From Thermochromatium tepidum ATCC 43061 (GTDB lineage Bacteria > Pseudomonadota > Gammaproteobacteria > Chromatiales > Chromatiaceae): a stretch of DNA of 64,000 nt. The notes under the pieces are model-generated. The model worked only from the letters and a program-made list of their open reading frames with translations. It did not search any database and was not told the DNA's origin. The stretch spans positions 2,585,001 through 2,649,000 of the forward strand of contig NZ_CP039268.1 of assembly GCF_009664085.1 (NCBI RefSeq). Direction: 5' to 3'. The translations under genes and the position numbers were made by a program. Below, in pieces: positions 46,626-59,550 of this stretch; position 1 is the first letter of the stretch, and the number at the start of each line of letters is the position of its first letter.

Positions 46626-48053
46626 TCAAAACTCCAGTCGGATGCCCCCGGAGATCGTATAGCTCTCCACGTCCTCGTATCCCAGCAACTTGTTGATCGC
46701 CAAAAATGCCGAGCGCCCCTCGGCGAACTGGCCGGAGATCCCGATCCCGAGGTCGAAGTAATTCCGATCCGGATTGGTCGTCGAGATCATCAGGGGGGTC
46801 GCGCTCAGATCATTGACGAAGCGGGCATCGATCCGGTCCTGATCGCCCACGAACTCATGGACCCAATCGAGGCTCAGCTGTGGCACCCAGACCCCAACGC
46901 TTGAACTGAACGCCTTGGATACCATGAAGCCTAGACGGGAACTGAACGAGGTGTAGGTCTGACGATCATAGGCGATCGCCAGACTACCGCCGGGTGCCGT
47001 TGGATCCGACATCCGCTCGCGATAGGAGTCGATCTCAGTGCGCAGGTAGTTCAGGCTCAAAGCGGGCGTGAAGTTGAATGCACCGGTCTCGAGGTTGTAA
47101 CCACCGCCGAGCGTGGTATAGAAGGTGCCTGCCTCTGGGGTCGAGGTCGCCCGTTGCCGCACCTGGGTCAGGACCCCGCCGACCTGGATGTCGTAATCGA
47201 TCCGGCGGGTCAGGTCGTAATCGCTGACGTCATACCCGAGCACCCCCTCGACGAAGGCCCCATTGTCCCAATACCGAGTGCCATAAAGACCCAGCCCCCA
47301 GGTACTGGTATCCATGTCGCCTTTATTGCGCCAATAATCCGTGCCCCCCGAGGCATAGTTGCCGAACACACCCAGGATCAGATCCTCCTTGAACCGATAG
47401 TCAGCGCCTAGCGTAAAGCGCACACCATCCTGATCATAACCCGAGGTGTAGCGATTGCGATTCTGCTCGGCATCGAGATATTTGAAATTGAAAAAGGCAC
47501 CACCACGCCCGATTTGCAGGTCGCCGCTGGCTCCGCCACCCGTAGCGCCGAGGAGCGGGTTGGACGCATTCAACCTCTGGAAGGGAGGGCCCGCCGTTTG
47601 ACCGGCGAGACGCAGATTCTCCATACGCAGCGATACCACCCCGATCCCAGCCTTGACCTGCTCCACCGAAGCCGTCCGCGGCGCTAGGATCTGGTCGGGC
47701 GTCAAGGTGGTCAGGGTGCGGGCGGTACCTGAGGCATCCTCGGTGCCGCCGACCACCAACAGGGTACAATCCTCCTGGAACTGGGTGCCGACATTAGCCC
47801 CACTGCGACAGGCGTCGAAGACCGTCTTGCCTACCCCAACCGTATTGGTGTTTCCGGTCTCCGAAGAGACCTGCTCTAGGGTCGCACCGCTGGCCAAGAC
47901 GCTCCCCGGATCCGAAGCTGGACTCGCTTGGGGAACGGCAGTGTTGACCACAGAACCGACCCATGACTCTTCGGCGGCCAGATCTGAGGAGTCGCCATAA
48001 CAGGCCAACCCTAGGATCGCCGCACTGATCGCGGCTTGACGCTTTTTGATCAT
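46626..48053 (-). CDS. Autotransporter beta-barrel domain protein with a short passenger
   Basis: 475 residues. The N-terminal signal region is MIKKRQAAISAAILGLA. A short passenger of about 170 residues, rich in Ser, Thr, Gly and Ala, contains two cysteines (DACRSG...EDC). From about residue 175 to the end is an autotransporter-type 12-strand beta-barrel (repeated alternating strands such as GVFGNYASGGTDYW, TWGLGLYGTRYW), finishing with the outer-membrane signal GGIRLEF. It likely displays or anchors a small surface domain. It is 3 bases from the end of the convergent radical SAM gene and 48 bases downstream of the giant glycosyltransferase, on the latter's strand, so it is likely co-transcribed with it. 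Confidence 0.85.
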   Translation of the reverse strand: MIKKRQAAISAAILGLACYGDSSDLAAEESWVGSVVNTAVPQASPASDPGSVLASGATLEQVSSETGNTNTVGVGKTVFDACRSGANVGTQFQEDCTLLVVGGTEDASGTARTLTTLTPDQILAPRTASVEQVKAGIGVVSLRMENLRLAGQTAGPPFQRLNASNPLLGATGGGASGDLQIGRGGAFFNFKYLDAEQNRNRYTSGYDQDGVRFTLGADYRFKEDLILGVFGNYASGGTDYWRNKGDMDTSTWGLGLYGTRYWDNGAFVEGVLGYDVSDYDLTRRIDYDIQVGGVLTQVRQRATSTPEAGTFYTTLGGGYNLETGAFNFTPALSLNYLRTEIDSYRERMSDPTAPGGSLAIAYDRQTYTSFSSRLGFMVSKAFSSSVGVWVPQLSLDWVHEFVGDQDRIDARFVNDLSATPLMISTTNPDRNYFDLGIGISGQFAEGRSAFLAINKLLGYEDVESYTISGGIRLEF

Positions 48054-48101
48054 GATCGTCCTCCCGATTATTAGTTAGGTCTCGATGGTTTGATTGGCGA
48101 A

Positions 48102-51100
48102 TCAAGATGGACTCGGAGACAGTGCCTCGATCCAGGCGGGGAGTGCGTCATCCAACATCCAACCGGACTCTACCCAGCGCTGCAACGCGCGGCCTTCGCG
48201 GTGCGCGGACTCCAGATCGGCCAGACGCGCGCGCAGGGCCTCGATCCAGAGGGGCGGATGGTTTGGCAGACGCTCGACCGGTGCCTCGCGGTAGGGTTCG
48301 ATGTCGGTGCAAATGACCGGGATGCCGAGCGCGCCGTATTCCAGGAGTTTGATTGCGCTTTTACAGCGGTTGAAATCATGCAACGCCAAGGGGGCGATCG
48401 CAACATCCAACTTGAGCCCAGCCAAGGCGGATGGATAGCGCACGAACTCGACCATCGGCTGCACGATCCGGGCATAGGGTCTGAGTGCATCCGGACACAG
48501 GCCAAGAAAACACCATTCGACCTCATCGGCCAGGGCGGCGACCACGGGCGCCAACCATTCGAGATCGGCGGCGTGTTGGGCGGCTCCGGCCCAGCCGACC
48601 CGCGGCTTGCGTCCCGAGTGCTTTGCTCGGGCCTGGCCGTCGATCAACCCCTGCCAACGCGCCCGCGGCAGACGATTCGGGACCACCCGTATATCCCCAT
48701 GGCGCCCGCCGTAGAACTCGGCGAGCAAGGGGGTACTGACCACTAGACGGTCACAGAGCCCGAGCGCCTGGTCGAGACGCCGCTCGAGGTCCGGGTAGTT
48801 GGTGTCTCGAAATGGATTCCAGGGTGGAAGCTTGGTGATCAGGTCATCTAGCGAGAAGACCAACCGTGCTTGGGTGTAGCGTCGATAGAGCTCTAAGGCA
48901 TGCAGATGCCGGTCATGGAGCGCATTGTGCAAAAGCAGGGTATCGGGCGCGAGCCGTTCGAGCTCGACCACACTCGGCGGACGTATCGGCCTGTCGGACG
49001 GGACCAGGGCACAACAGGCCAGCCCCTGGGTGCGCAGGCTGGTCAGTGGATCGATCACCCGATAGTGACCACTGCCCCCATGGTCGCCCGGAAACCCCAG
49101 CAGACGCGGCACTTCGCAGAGCACCGGATCCCAGGCCTGCTCGATCTCGGTCTCAGGTTGGGCGCTTGGATCGCGCAGGCTCAAGTTCGGGTTGTAGGCC
49201 GGATCGCGGGCCAGGCGTGGCAGCCAGCGCTGGTAGAGTCGCGCCACCTCCTCGGCCACCTCGCTCCCCTTGAGCTTGCGGCGGCGATAGCCTTGGAAGC
49301 GTCCGCGCCCGGGTTCTGCGACCAGGGTCGCGTGGGGTGTCCAGAGTGTCTGGTAGCCCAGATCGGCCAGGCGCAGACCGAGATCGAGGAGATACCAGGC
49401 ATTTGGAAACGCCGTCGCATCGAAACCACCCGCCTGCTTGAAGGCCGGTAGCCAGAGGGCGAACGCCTGATCCGAGACAGTGGCGCAGCGCTGTACACAG
49501 AGGTGGCGGTTCAAAGACCCGTCCGCCGTATCGCCCAGGCCCTGGCCGCGATGGAGTTGGCCCATGACACCCAGCGGCCAAAAACCCAGCAGCGGGTAGC
49601 CCTGCAGGATCCGTCCCTCGGGGTCTAGGATACAGGGACCGACCAGGGCGACCTCAGGGCGATCGATCAGACCGAATAGGATCGTCAGGGCCGAGCCAGG
49701 TCGCGCGCGCAGACCATCGTGGACCACCAGCACCCGGTCGGTCTTAAGGGAGCGGATCGCCCGATTCAGGGAATGGGCGATGTTTTCCCCCGACGCGGCC
49801 CGCTGCCAGCGTACCGCGCCGACCTCGATCAATGCCTGGGACGGCTTGGGCAGCGCCCCCTTGCGTTGGAAGTCCAATACCAGGATCTCCAATCGTCCGA
49901 GCTGAGGACGGATCGAGTCGATCAGTTCGGTGACCGCCTGGACATCGCCCTGGGTGAGCACCAGCAGCGTGGTCCGGGCCTTGGGTAAGACCGGATGGTC
50001 GATCCAGTGGATCCAGGGTACCGAGGTGGCGCGAACCTGGGCGCGGGTGCGACGGCGCTCGAGATGGGCGGTGAGGACCTTGGCGATCGCCTCAAACGCT
50101 GGTGGAGAGACTGACCGGCTGTCGGCACGATGATAGAGGACGTGCGGGATATGACCGATCGCCGACTCACCGAAGCGATCGGCCACCTTGAGACAGAGGT
50201 CCAGGCGTGCGACCTCGATCTGGGGCAGCAGACCGCCGCAGTCCAAAACCGCATCGCGCGCGATCAGACAGAGATCGCCGAGGTAGTCCTGGCAACGCAG
50301 CAGATCGAGATCGAAGTCGGGCTTGAAGATCGGGTGATAGCGACGTCCATCCTCGGCGATCCGATCCTCGTCGGTATAGATCAGACGCCACCTGGGCGAT
50401 TGAGTGATGTGGCCGCGCAGCAGGCCGAGCGCTGCCGGATGCAGCCGATCGCCGGCGACCATCAAGCCGATCCAGTCTCCGCGCCACTCGGCCAGCCGAC
50501 GATTGACGAGACGGGCGACGGACTGATGGTGCGCGACCCGCAGCCACTGGCAGGCTGGGCGCTGAACTGGCAGCGGGTCAAACCGGCTGACGACCAGACA
50601 CTGGAGCCCGCGCCTGAGGTTGGAGGGGGTGAGGAGCGAGTCTAGGGTCGCGGCGAGCGCCCCGGGTTCGCGCTCGAACTCGAAGATCACCATCAAGAGC
50701 TCAAACCGCTCCTCGGCCTCTCGGCCATAGCAGGGTGATCGATAGACCCCCTGCGACTCCAACCAGCGCCGATAGTTCGGTTCGCCATAGCCCGCCTGCA
50801 GGCGTCCCCAGTCCGGGGTGAATGCCTTCAAGAGTGCGCTCGACATCGCGACCAAGTTATCGGACCCAGGCGCTGAGTCCAGGTCAGCCAGGATCTCGCT
50901 CAGGTCGGACGACGGCTGAGCGGCGTACCCATCGAGCAACTCGGCGTAGAGTTCGGCATAGTCCAGGACATTGCTCGCCAGCGACTTGACCGAGTGCGCA
51001 CGCAGCCGTGCCCGGACCTGGCGCAACGGCTCGGGATCCGCGATCAGTCGCTCGATGCGCTCGGCGAGGGCGCGTGCGCTCGCTTCCATGACCAAAAACC

Positions 51101-53042
51101 CGGTCACGCCATCCTGGATGCGCTCCGGGATCGCCCCGACCCCGAAGGCCAGCACGGGCACGCCCAGTGCTTGAAGCTCGGCGATGGTCAGACAGAAGGT
51201 CTCCTCATAGACCGAGGGCACCAGCGCTAGATCGACCTCAGCCGTCAGACGCGCGAGGTCCTGGTGACGATAGACACCCTGGCGGCGCACACCGGCTGCA
51301 TCCAAAGGCCCCAGATAGTCCGGATCGACGCCACCAAAGTGCAGGATCTCGAGGCAGCACCGCCGTGCTCTCAACAGCCCGATCGTCTCGAGCAGCTTTT
51401 CGGCCCCCTTGCGCCGCGACAGATTGGCAAAGACCCCGAGCCGAAAGACCGGGCTGAGACTGGGCTTTGGTGCCCGACCGAGATCCGGGATCCCATGCGG
51501 GATGACCCGCACCTTGGCGGCCAGGGCATCGCCATAGGCGCGGCGAAAGCGCTCCAACACGAAACGCGAGGGCGAGACGATCGCGGTGGACGCGGCAAAG
51601 ACCTCGCACAGCTTGGCGTGCCGGGCGTGCAGATAAAGACGCAGACGATCCGGTGTCTCCTCGGCGGACGAGTGCTGGATCAGACAGTCCAGACACTCGG
51701 GGTCAGTGGCCTCAGCGCGTGCCTTGTCGCAGGGCGTCCCATCGGGCCGCAGCATGTCGAACACCGGGCAGAACAGGAAGTAGTCGTGCAGCGACAGCAC
51801 CACGACGGCCCCGAGCCGCCGTGCGATCAGCGGCAACTCCAGCGTGCCCCAGTGCAACAGATGCTGGACGTGCACGAGTGCGACCGAGCCACCGGCCAAG
51901 AGGCGCGCAAAGCTCGACTCCACGACCGCATTGCGCAGGCTGGCGACCTGGCCGAATAGTCTGGGGGTCCCTTGGATCAGGGCCCGCTGATAGGCGAGGA
52001 CCCGAAACCATTCGTGGTCAGCCACGCAGCCATAGTCCAGATAGGGATCGGTCTCGTCGGGAAAGAGCACCGTGACGCGATAGGTCTCGGCAAGCCCCTC
52101 CACCAGGGCGCGCGAATGGAGTTCGGTCCCGCCCAGCGCGTGGTAGGAATGGAGCAGAGAGAGGATGTGCGGTGCGCGGTCACCACGGGCATGGGCCAGA
52201 CCGGTCAGGATGCGTTCCTGGACCTCGCGCAGCGGATTGAGCTGACAGAAACGCCGGATGAGCCGGTGATAAAACGGCCAGCGCGCCAGCAGGACGGATT
52301 CATTGCGACGCTTGATCCACTCCATGCCCGCGATCGTGCCGAAACTTTGTTCCCCCTCGTGATAGACGAAGACATCATCGCAGCAGGCGACCTCGAACCC
52401 GGCCTCCCACGCCCGCAGCGAGTAGTCGCATTCCTCGCCATAGCCGCGGTGATAGGCGCGGTGCAGCAGACCCAGACGTTGAATCGCCTCCCAGCGGATC
52501 AGCATACAGAAGCCGACCGCGACCGGTAGGCGCGGATAGCGGCGGGCCGAGACGGACTCCACCAGGGCGCCGAAACGATCGATCGTCAGCCCATCCGGAA
52601 TGGGGTTGTCCCCATTCATGCGCGGGACCGAGAGGATGGTGGCGTTGTTGGAGAGCGGACAGACCAGGGCGATGCGCGGGTCGCTCGCGGCACAGGCGAG
52701 CAGCCTTTCGACCCAACCCGCGGTGACGACGGTATCCGAGTTGAGCAGGATCACATCACCGCACGCCGTCGCCAGACCTCGATTCACGTTGCCGACGAAA
52801 CCGAGATTCTCGTCTGCACGATTGACCGAGACCCGAGGCTCGCGGGACTCCAGTTCATCCAGCCAGTCGAGGAGCCGCAGATCGGTGCTGGCATCGTCGA
52901 GGATACGGATCGCGCAGTCGGCGGGTGAATGGGCAAGCACGCTGTCGAGACAGCGCCGGACCGACTCATAGCCGTTGAAGACTGGGATCAGGATCTCCAA
53001 GCCCTGGGCGCTCGGCTGGGGGGGCAGGAGTGAATCGTCCAT
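48102..53042 (-). CDS. Giant multidomain glycosyltransferase (five GT-like modules)
   Basis: 1646 residues with five successive glycosyltransferase-like modules. (1) GT2, about 15-260 (LEILIPVFNGYESVRRCLDS, LLNSDTVV). (2) GT4, about 290-690 (SYHALGGTELHSRAL, VIPHGIPD, VPSVYEETFCLTIAELQAL). (3) GT2-like, about 780-980 (WRLIYTDEDRIAEDG, VLYHRADS). (4) GT2-like, about 1020-1245 (VVHDGLRARPGSAL). (5) GT4/GT1-like, about 1310-1620 (GDHGGSGHYRVIDPL, RVVPNRLPRARW, KLLEYGALGIPVICTD). No membrane segment was seen, so it is probably cytoplasmic. I chose the ATG at 53042 (MDDSLLPPQ), directly before the first GT2 fold; the frame is open upstream to 53198 within glmU. It probably builds a complex glycan. 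Confidence 0.88.
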   Translation of the reverse strand: MDDSLLPPQPSAQGLEILIPVFNGYESVRRCLDSVLAHSPADCAIRILDDASTDLRLLDWLDELESREPRVSVNRADENLGFVGNVNRGLATACGDVILLNSDTVVTAGWVERLLACAASDPRIALVCPLSNNATILSVPRMNGDNPIPDGLTIDRFGALVESVSARRYPRLPVAVGFCMLIRWEAIQRLGLLHRAYHRGYGEECDYSLRAWEAGFEVACCDDVFVYHEGEQSFGTIAGMEWIKRRNESVLLARWPFYHRLIRRFCQLNPLREVQERILTGLAHARGDRAPHILSLLHSYHALGGTELHSRALVEGLAETYRVTVLFPDETDPYLDYGCVADHEWFRVLAYQRALIQGTPRLFGQVASLRNAVVESSFARLLAGGSVALVHVQHLLHWGTLELPLIARRLGAVVVLSLHDYFLFCPVFDMLRPDGTPCDKARAEATDPECLDCLIQHSSAEETPDRLRLYLHARHAKLCEVFAASTAIVSPSRFVLERFRRAYGDALAAKVRVIPHGIPDLGRAPKPSLSPVFRLGVFANLSRRKGAEKLLETIGLLRARRCCLEILHFGGVDPDYLGPLDAAGVRRQGVYRHQDLARLTAEVDLALVPSVYEETFCLTIAELQALGVPVLAFGVGAIPERIQDGVTGFLVMEASARALAERIERLIADPEPLRQVRARLRAHSVKSLASNVLDYAELYAELLDGYAAQPSSDLSEILADLDSAPGSDNLVAMSSALLKAFTPDWGRLQAGYGEPNYRRWLESQGVYRSPCYGREAEERFELLMVIFEFEREPGALAATLDSLLTPSNLRRGLQCLVVSRFDPLPVQRPACQWLRVAHHQSVARLVNRRLAEWRGDWIGLMVAGDRLHPAALGLLRGHITQSPRWRLIYTDEDRIAEDGRRYHPIFKPDFDLDLLRCQDYLGDLCLIARDAVLDCGGLLPQIEVARLDLCLKVADRFGESAIGHIPHVLYHRADSRSVSPPAFEAIAKVLTAHLERRRTRAQVRATSVPWIHWIDHPVLPKARTTLLVLTQGDVQAVTELIDSIRPQLGRLEILVLDFQRKGALPKPSQALIEVGAVRWQRAASGENIAHSLNRAIRSLKTDRVLVVHDGLRARPGSALTILFGLIDRPEVALVGPCILDPEGRILQGYPLLGFWPLGVMGQLHRGQGLGDTADGSLNRHLCVQRCATVSDQAFALWLPAFKQAGGFDATAFPNAWYLLDLGLRLADLGYQTLWTPHATLVAEPGRGRFQGYRRRKLKGSEVAEEVARLYQRWLPRLARDPAYNPNLSLRDPSAQPETEIEQAWDPVLCEVPRLLGFPGDHGGSGHYRVIDPLTSLRTQGLACCALVPSDRPIRPPSVVELERLAPDTLLLHNALHDRHLHALELYRRYTQARLVFSLDDLITKLPPWNPFRDTNYPDLERRLDQALGLCDRLVVSTPLLAEFYGGRHGDIRVVPNRLPRARWQGLIDGQARAKHSGRKPRVGWAGAAQHAADLEWLAPVVAALADEVEWCFLGLCPDALRPYARIVQPMVEFVRYPSALAGLKLDVAIAPLALHDFNRCKSAIKLLEYGALGIPVICTDIEPYREAPVERLPNHPPLWIEALRARLADLESAHREGRALQRWVESGWMLDDALPAWIEALSPSPS

Positions 53043-53115
53043 GGACGGAGATGATCGGAGTCTAAGCACCGGCGTGCAACCAGAGACGGGGTGTTTGGAG
53101 ATCCGCGGATTGCGC

Positions 53116-54480
53116 TCAGCGCCCCTTGACGGGGCGCTTCCAGCCCGGGACCGTGACCTGACGGGCACGGGCCAGGGTAAGCTGATCGGCGGGGGCATCG
53201 CGCGTGATCACCGATCCGGCGCCGATGGTGGCACCTGAACCGACCTCGACCGGCGCCACCAGCGCCGTGTTGGAGCCGATGAAGGCACCATCGCCGATCC
53301 GGGTCTTGAACTTGTTGACGCCGTCATAGTTGCAGGTGATGGTCCCGGCCCCGACATTGACCCCGGCCCCGACCTCGGCATCCCCCAGATAGGTCAGGTG
53401 ATTGACCTTGCTCCCGCGTCCGACCTGGGTCTTTTTGATCTCGACGAAGTTGCCGATCTGGGTGTCGTCGGCCAGCCGCGTCTCGGGGCGTAGCCGCGCA
53501 AAGGGACCGATGCGGGCATTGGCCCCGATCTCGGCCGACTCGATGACACAGTGGGACAGGATCTCGGTGTCCGGACCGATGATGCAGTCCTTGAGCACAC
53601 AATTGGGACCGACCCTGACACCCGCGGCGAGGCGTACCTCACCCGCGATGACGACATTGACATCGATGAAGACATCCGGCTCGGCCTCGAGCCGACCGCG
53701 CAGGTCGAAGCGCGCGGGGTCGGCGAGCGTCACGCCCGAGCGCATCAGCGCCTCGGCCTGCTGGCGCTGATGGATCCGCTCCAGCGCGGCGAGCTGGATC
53801 CGATCGTTGACGCCCAGGATCTCCTCAGGAGACCCTGGCTGGGTGGTGGCGACTGTCACGCCTGCGCGCGTGGCCAGCTCGATGATATCGGTCAGATAAT
53901 ATTCGCCCTGGGCGTTGTCAGCGTCGATCTGGTCGAGCCAGGACACCAGACGTGCCCGATCGGCGACCAGGAAGCCGGTATTGACCTCGCGGAGCGCGCG
54001 ATCTGCGGGTGTGGCGTCCCGCTCCTCGACGATGCGGACCAGACGACCTGCGGCACCGCGCAGGATGCGGCCATAGCCGCTCGGGTCATCCAGCTCGGCC
54101 GTCAGGACCGCCAGGGGCGTCGTCCTCGCTAGGGCGACCAACCGCCCCAGGGTCTCTGGCCTGATCAGTGGCACATCACCATAGAGCACCAGCACCACAT
54201 CCAGGTCGGACAGCGCCGGCAGGGCCTGGAGCACGGCATGGCCGGTGCCGCGCTGCTCGGGCTGTTCGACCCACACGCAATCCTCGTCGGCCAATGCCGC
54301 ACGCACCTCTTCCCCGCCATGCCCATAAACCACCACGACCCGCGCCGGATCGAGCGCCCGCGCCGCCGCCAGGACATGCGCCAACAACGGGCGCCCTGCG
54401 AGCGGATGCAGCACCTTGGGCCGACGCGAGCGCATCCGCCTGCCCTGCCCCGCCGCCAGGATCACGACACCTGTCTTCAT
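53116..54480 (-). CDS. glmU: Bifunctional GlcNAc-1-P uridylyltransferase / GlcN-1-P acetyltransferase GlmU
   Basis: A 454-residue GlmU. The pyrophosphorylase domain (1-230) starts with [20 protein letters not shown] and carries VLYGDVPLI and EVNTGFL. The C-terminal left-handed beta-helix holds the acetyltransferase site ([34 protein letters not shown]). It makes UDP-GlcNAc for peptidoglycan, LPS and other glycans. It starts 17 bases after the atp terminator stem, so it needs read-through or a promoter in that short gap. The giant glycosyltransferase follows by 73 bases on the same strand. Confidence 0.97.
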   Translation of the reverse strand: MKTGVVILAAGQGRRMRSRRPKVLHPLAGRPLLAHVLAAARALDPARVVVVYGHGGEEVRAALADEDCVWVEQPEQRGTGHAVLQALPALSDLDVVLVLYGDVPLIRPETLGRLVALARTTPLAVLTAELDDPSGYGRILRGAAGRLVRIVEERDATPADRALREVNTGFLVADRARLVSWLDQIDADNAQGEYYLTDIIELATRAGVTVATTQPGSPEEILGVNDRIQLAALERIHQRQQAEALMRSGVTLADPARFDLRGRLEAEPDVFIDVNVVIAGEVRLAAGVRVGPNCVLKDCIIGPDTEILSHCVIESAEIGANARIGPFARLRPETRLADDTQIGNFVEIKKTQVGRGSKVNHLTYLGDAEVGAGVNVGAGTITCNYDGVNKFKTRIGDGAFIGSNTALVAPVEVGSGATIGAGSVITRDAPADQLTLARARQVTVPGWKRPVKGR

Positions 54481-54496
54481 CGCTCAGACTCCATAA

Positions 54497-54531
54497 AGAA
54501 AAACGCCCCCGTCATCACTGAGCGGGGGCGT
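54497..54531 (-). terminator. Intrinsic terminator of the atp operon
   Basis: On the minus strand, ACGCCCCCG and CGGGGGCGT pair perfectly (9 bp) around an 11-base loop and are followed by TTTTTCT. A second perfect hairpin, TCTGTTCG/CGAACAGA (54531-54549), lies just upstream, between it and the atpC stop. Expected to end most atp transcripts before glmU. Confidence 0.92.
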
Positions 54532-54572
54532 CTGTTCGGATCGAACAGACTTGGCGCAGATCGCCGGACCGC

Positions 54573-54998
54573 TCAGCCACGCTTCATCTTGCGCAGCTTC
54601 TCGATCGCTCGCAGCTGCGCCACGGCCTCGGCCAGCTCGGCCTGGGCCTTGGCATACTCGAACTCGGCCTTCTGACCGGCGAGGGCATCCTCGGCGCGCC
54701 GCTTGGCCTCGAGCGCGGCGGCCTCGTCGAGGTCGCGGGCGCGGATGGCGGTGTCGGCCAGGACCGTGACCACATGCGGCTGGACCTCGAGCATGCCGCC
54801 GGAGACATAGAAATGCTCCTGCTCGCCGTGTTCGTTCTCGATCCGCACGTCGCCCGGACGCAGTCGGCTGATGAAGGCGGTATGACGCGGGGCGATCCCC
54901 ACCTCGCCCATCTCCGCGGTGGCATAGACCATGGTCGCAGGGCCGGAGTGGATGGCGCCCTCGGCGCTGACGATATCGACGCGGATTGTCATTGCCAT
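54573..54998 (-). CDS. atpC: ATP synthase F1 epsilon subunit
   Basis: 141 residues: an N-terminal beta-sandwich ([23 protein letters not shown], in two blocks; [21 protein letters not shown]) and a C-terminal helical hairpin ([17 protein letters not shown]). It couples the central stalk and inhibits ATP hydrolysis. The start is ATG at 54998 or 54992; a GAGGGGG sequence precedes the first. A long overlapping frame into atpD is a shadow. Confidence 0.95.
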   Translation of the reverse strand: MAMTIRVDIVSAEGAIHSGPATMVYATAEMGEVGIAPRHTAFISRLRPGDVRIENEHGEQEHFYVSGGMLEVQPHVVTVLADTAIRARDLDEAAALEAKRRAEDALAGQKAEFEYAKAQAELAEAVAQLRAIEKLRKMKRG

Positions 54999-55008
54999 GG
55001 GAGCCCCC

Positions 55009-56421
<1,413 letters not shown>

Positions 56422-56456
56422 TTAAGCGATTCTGTTTTGATCCCGTACCCGGCTGG

Positions 56457-57320
56457 TTAGACGGCGGCGGCGCCGCTCACGATCTCGGAGATCTCCTGGG
56501 TGATGGCGGCCTGACGCGCCTTGTTGTAGACGAGCTGCAACTCACTGATCAGGTTGCCGGCGTTGTCCGAGGCGGCCTTCATCGCGACCATGCGCGCGGC
56601 CTGCTCGCAGGCAGTGTTCTCGACCACGGCCTGATAGACCAGCGACTCGATATAGCGCGTCAACAGGGCATCCAGGACCGTCTTGGCGTCCGGTTCGTAG
56701 ATGTAATCCCAGTGATAGGGCATGGACTCGCGCTCGCCGGCGACGAGCGGCACCAGTTGGCGGATCACCGGACGCTGGGTCATGGTGTTGACGAACTCGT
56801 TGTTCACGATGTAGAGCGCATCGATTTCGCCCGCTTCGAAGGCATCGAGCATGACCTTGATCGTGCCGACCAGGTCCTCGATGTGCGGCTGGTCGCCCAG
56901 ATGGGTCACCTGCGCCCTGACCTCGCCGCCGAAGCGCTTGAAGAAGGCGAGTGCCTTGGCGCCGATGGTGCAGAAGACCGGCTCGATGCCGGCGGCACGT
57001 TGCTCCCGGATCTCGGCGACCAGGCGCCGGAACAGGTTGCTGTTGAGTCCGCCACACAGACCGCGATCGGACGAGACGACGATGTAACCGACCCGCTTGC
57101 GCGGACGCTCGATCGCCATGAACGAGTGCCGATACTCGGGGGTGGCGTTGGCCAGATGACTGATGACCTGGAGCATCTTCTCCGCGTAGGGACGGGAGGC
57201 GGCCATGCGCTCCTGGGCCTTGCGCATCTTGGAGGCCGCGACCATCTGCATGGCCTTGGTGATCTTCTGCGTGCTCTTGATGCTTGCGATCTTGCTGCGG
57301 ATTTCTTTGGCGCCTGCCAT
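56457..57320 (-). CDS. atpG: ATP synthase F1 gamma subunit
   Basis: 287 residues, matching E. coli AtpG. Start motif [21 protein letters not shown] with [14 protein letters not shown]; the C-terminal [17 protein letters not shown] helix is highly conserved. It is the rotating central stalk. It lies between atpA and atpD with a 65-base gap to atpD and a 127-base gap after atpA. Confidence 0.97.
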   Translation of the reverse strand: MAGAKEIRSKIASIKSTQKITKAMQMVAASKMRKAQERMAASRPYAEKMLQVISHLANATPEYRHSFMAIERPRKRVGYIVVSSDRGLCGGLNSNLFRRLVAEIREQRAAGIEPVFCTIGAKALAFFKRFGGEVRAQVTHLGDQPHIEDLVGTIKVMLDAFEAGEIDALYIVNNEFVNTMTQRPVIRQLVPLVAGERESMPYHWDYIYEPDAKTVLDALLTRYIESLVYQAVVENTACEQAARMVAMKAASDNAGNLISELQLVYNKARQAAITQEISEIVSGAAAV

Positions 57321-57447
57321 TCATTAAGCTCCCGGCCTCCCGCCGCCAACCATTGGCTGACGGGTCGAGGAGGCTCGATCGATGTCGAGATGCAACCCGC
57401 CTGCCGCCAGACCCTGGCTGGGGCAGGGGGCTGGTCGCCGGCGGCTG

Positions 57448-58989
<1,542 letters not shown>

Positions 58990-59002
58990 GGCGGTGTCCA
59001 GT

Positions 59003-59542
59003 TCAGAATTGCAGGGCATGGGCCAGTTGCTTGATCTTACCGCGCACCGAGTGGTCGATGACGAGGTCGCCGGCACGGATCTCGAGCCCACCGATGAGGG
59101 CGGTGTCGGTCTCGAAGCTCAGATCGACCCGGGCGCCCAGGCGCCTTGCCAGCGCCTCGGCCAGGGCCGAGCGCTGCGCCTCCTCGACCTCGAACGCACT
59201 GCGCACCAGGACGTGACGCACGCCTTGGTCGGCGACGCGACGCTCCTCGAAGAGGCGTGCGATCTCGGGGATGGCCGCAAGTCGCGCGTTGGCGGCAAGC
59301 AGGCGCACCAGATTGGCCGGGCCTGCCGGAAGCGCGTCACCACAGAGGGCGAGCAACAGGTCGCGGATCCGTTCGCGCGGCACGGTCGGATTGCCGATCT
59401 GCGCGGCCATGAGCGGATCCGAGGTCAGGGTCGCCAGCAGCGTCAATGCCTCGGACCAGGCATCGACCTGTCCAGACTCCTTGGCGTGCGCGAAGGCGGC
59501 CTCGGCATAGGGGCGCGCGATGGTGGTGAGTTCTCCGGCCAT
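59003..59542 (-). CDS. atpH: ATP synthase F1 delta subunit
   Basis: 179 residues. It starts with the typical [20 protein letters not shown]; the C-terminal [23 protein letters not shown] strand pair is the family signature (seen as [14 protein letters not shown]). It holds the peripheral stalk to the F1 head. It is 13 bases upstream of atpA and 8 after atpF. Confidence 0.96.
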   Translation of the reverse strand: MAGELTTIARPYAEAAFAHAKESGQVDAWSEALTLLATLTSDPLMAAQIGNPTVPRERIRDLLLALCGDALPAGPANLVRLLAANARLAAIPEIARLFEERRVADQGVRHVLVRSAFEVEEAQRSALAEALARRLGARVDLSFETDTALIGGLEIRAGDLVIDHSVRGKIKQLAHALQF

Positions 59543-59550
59543 GGTGTTCC

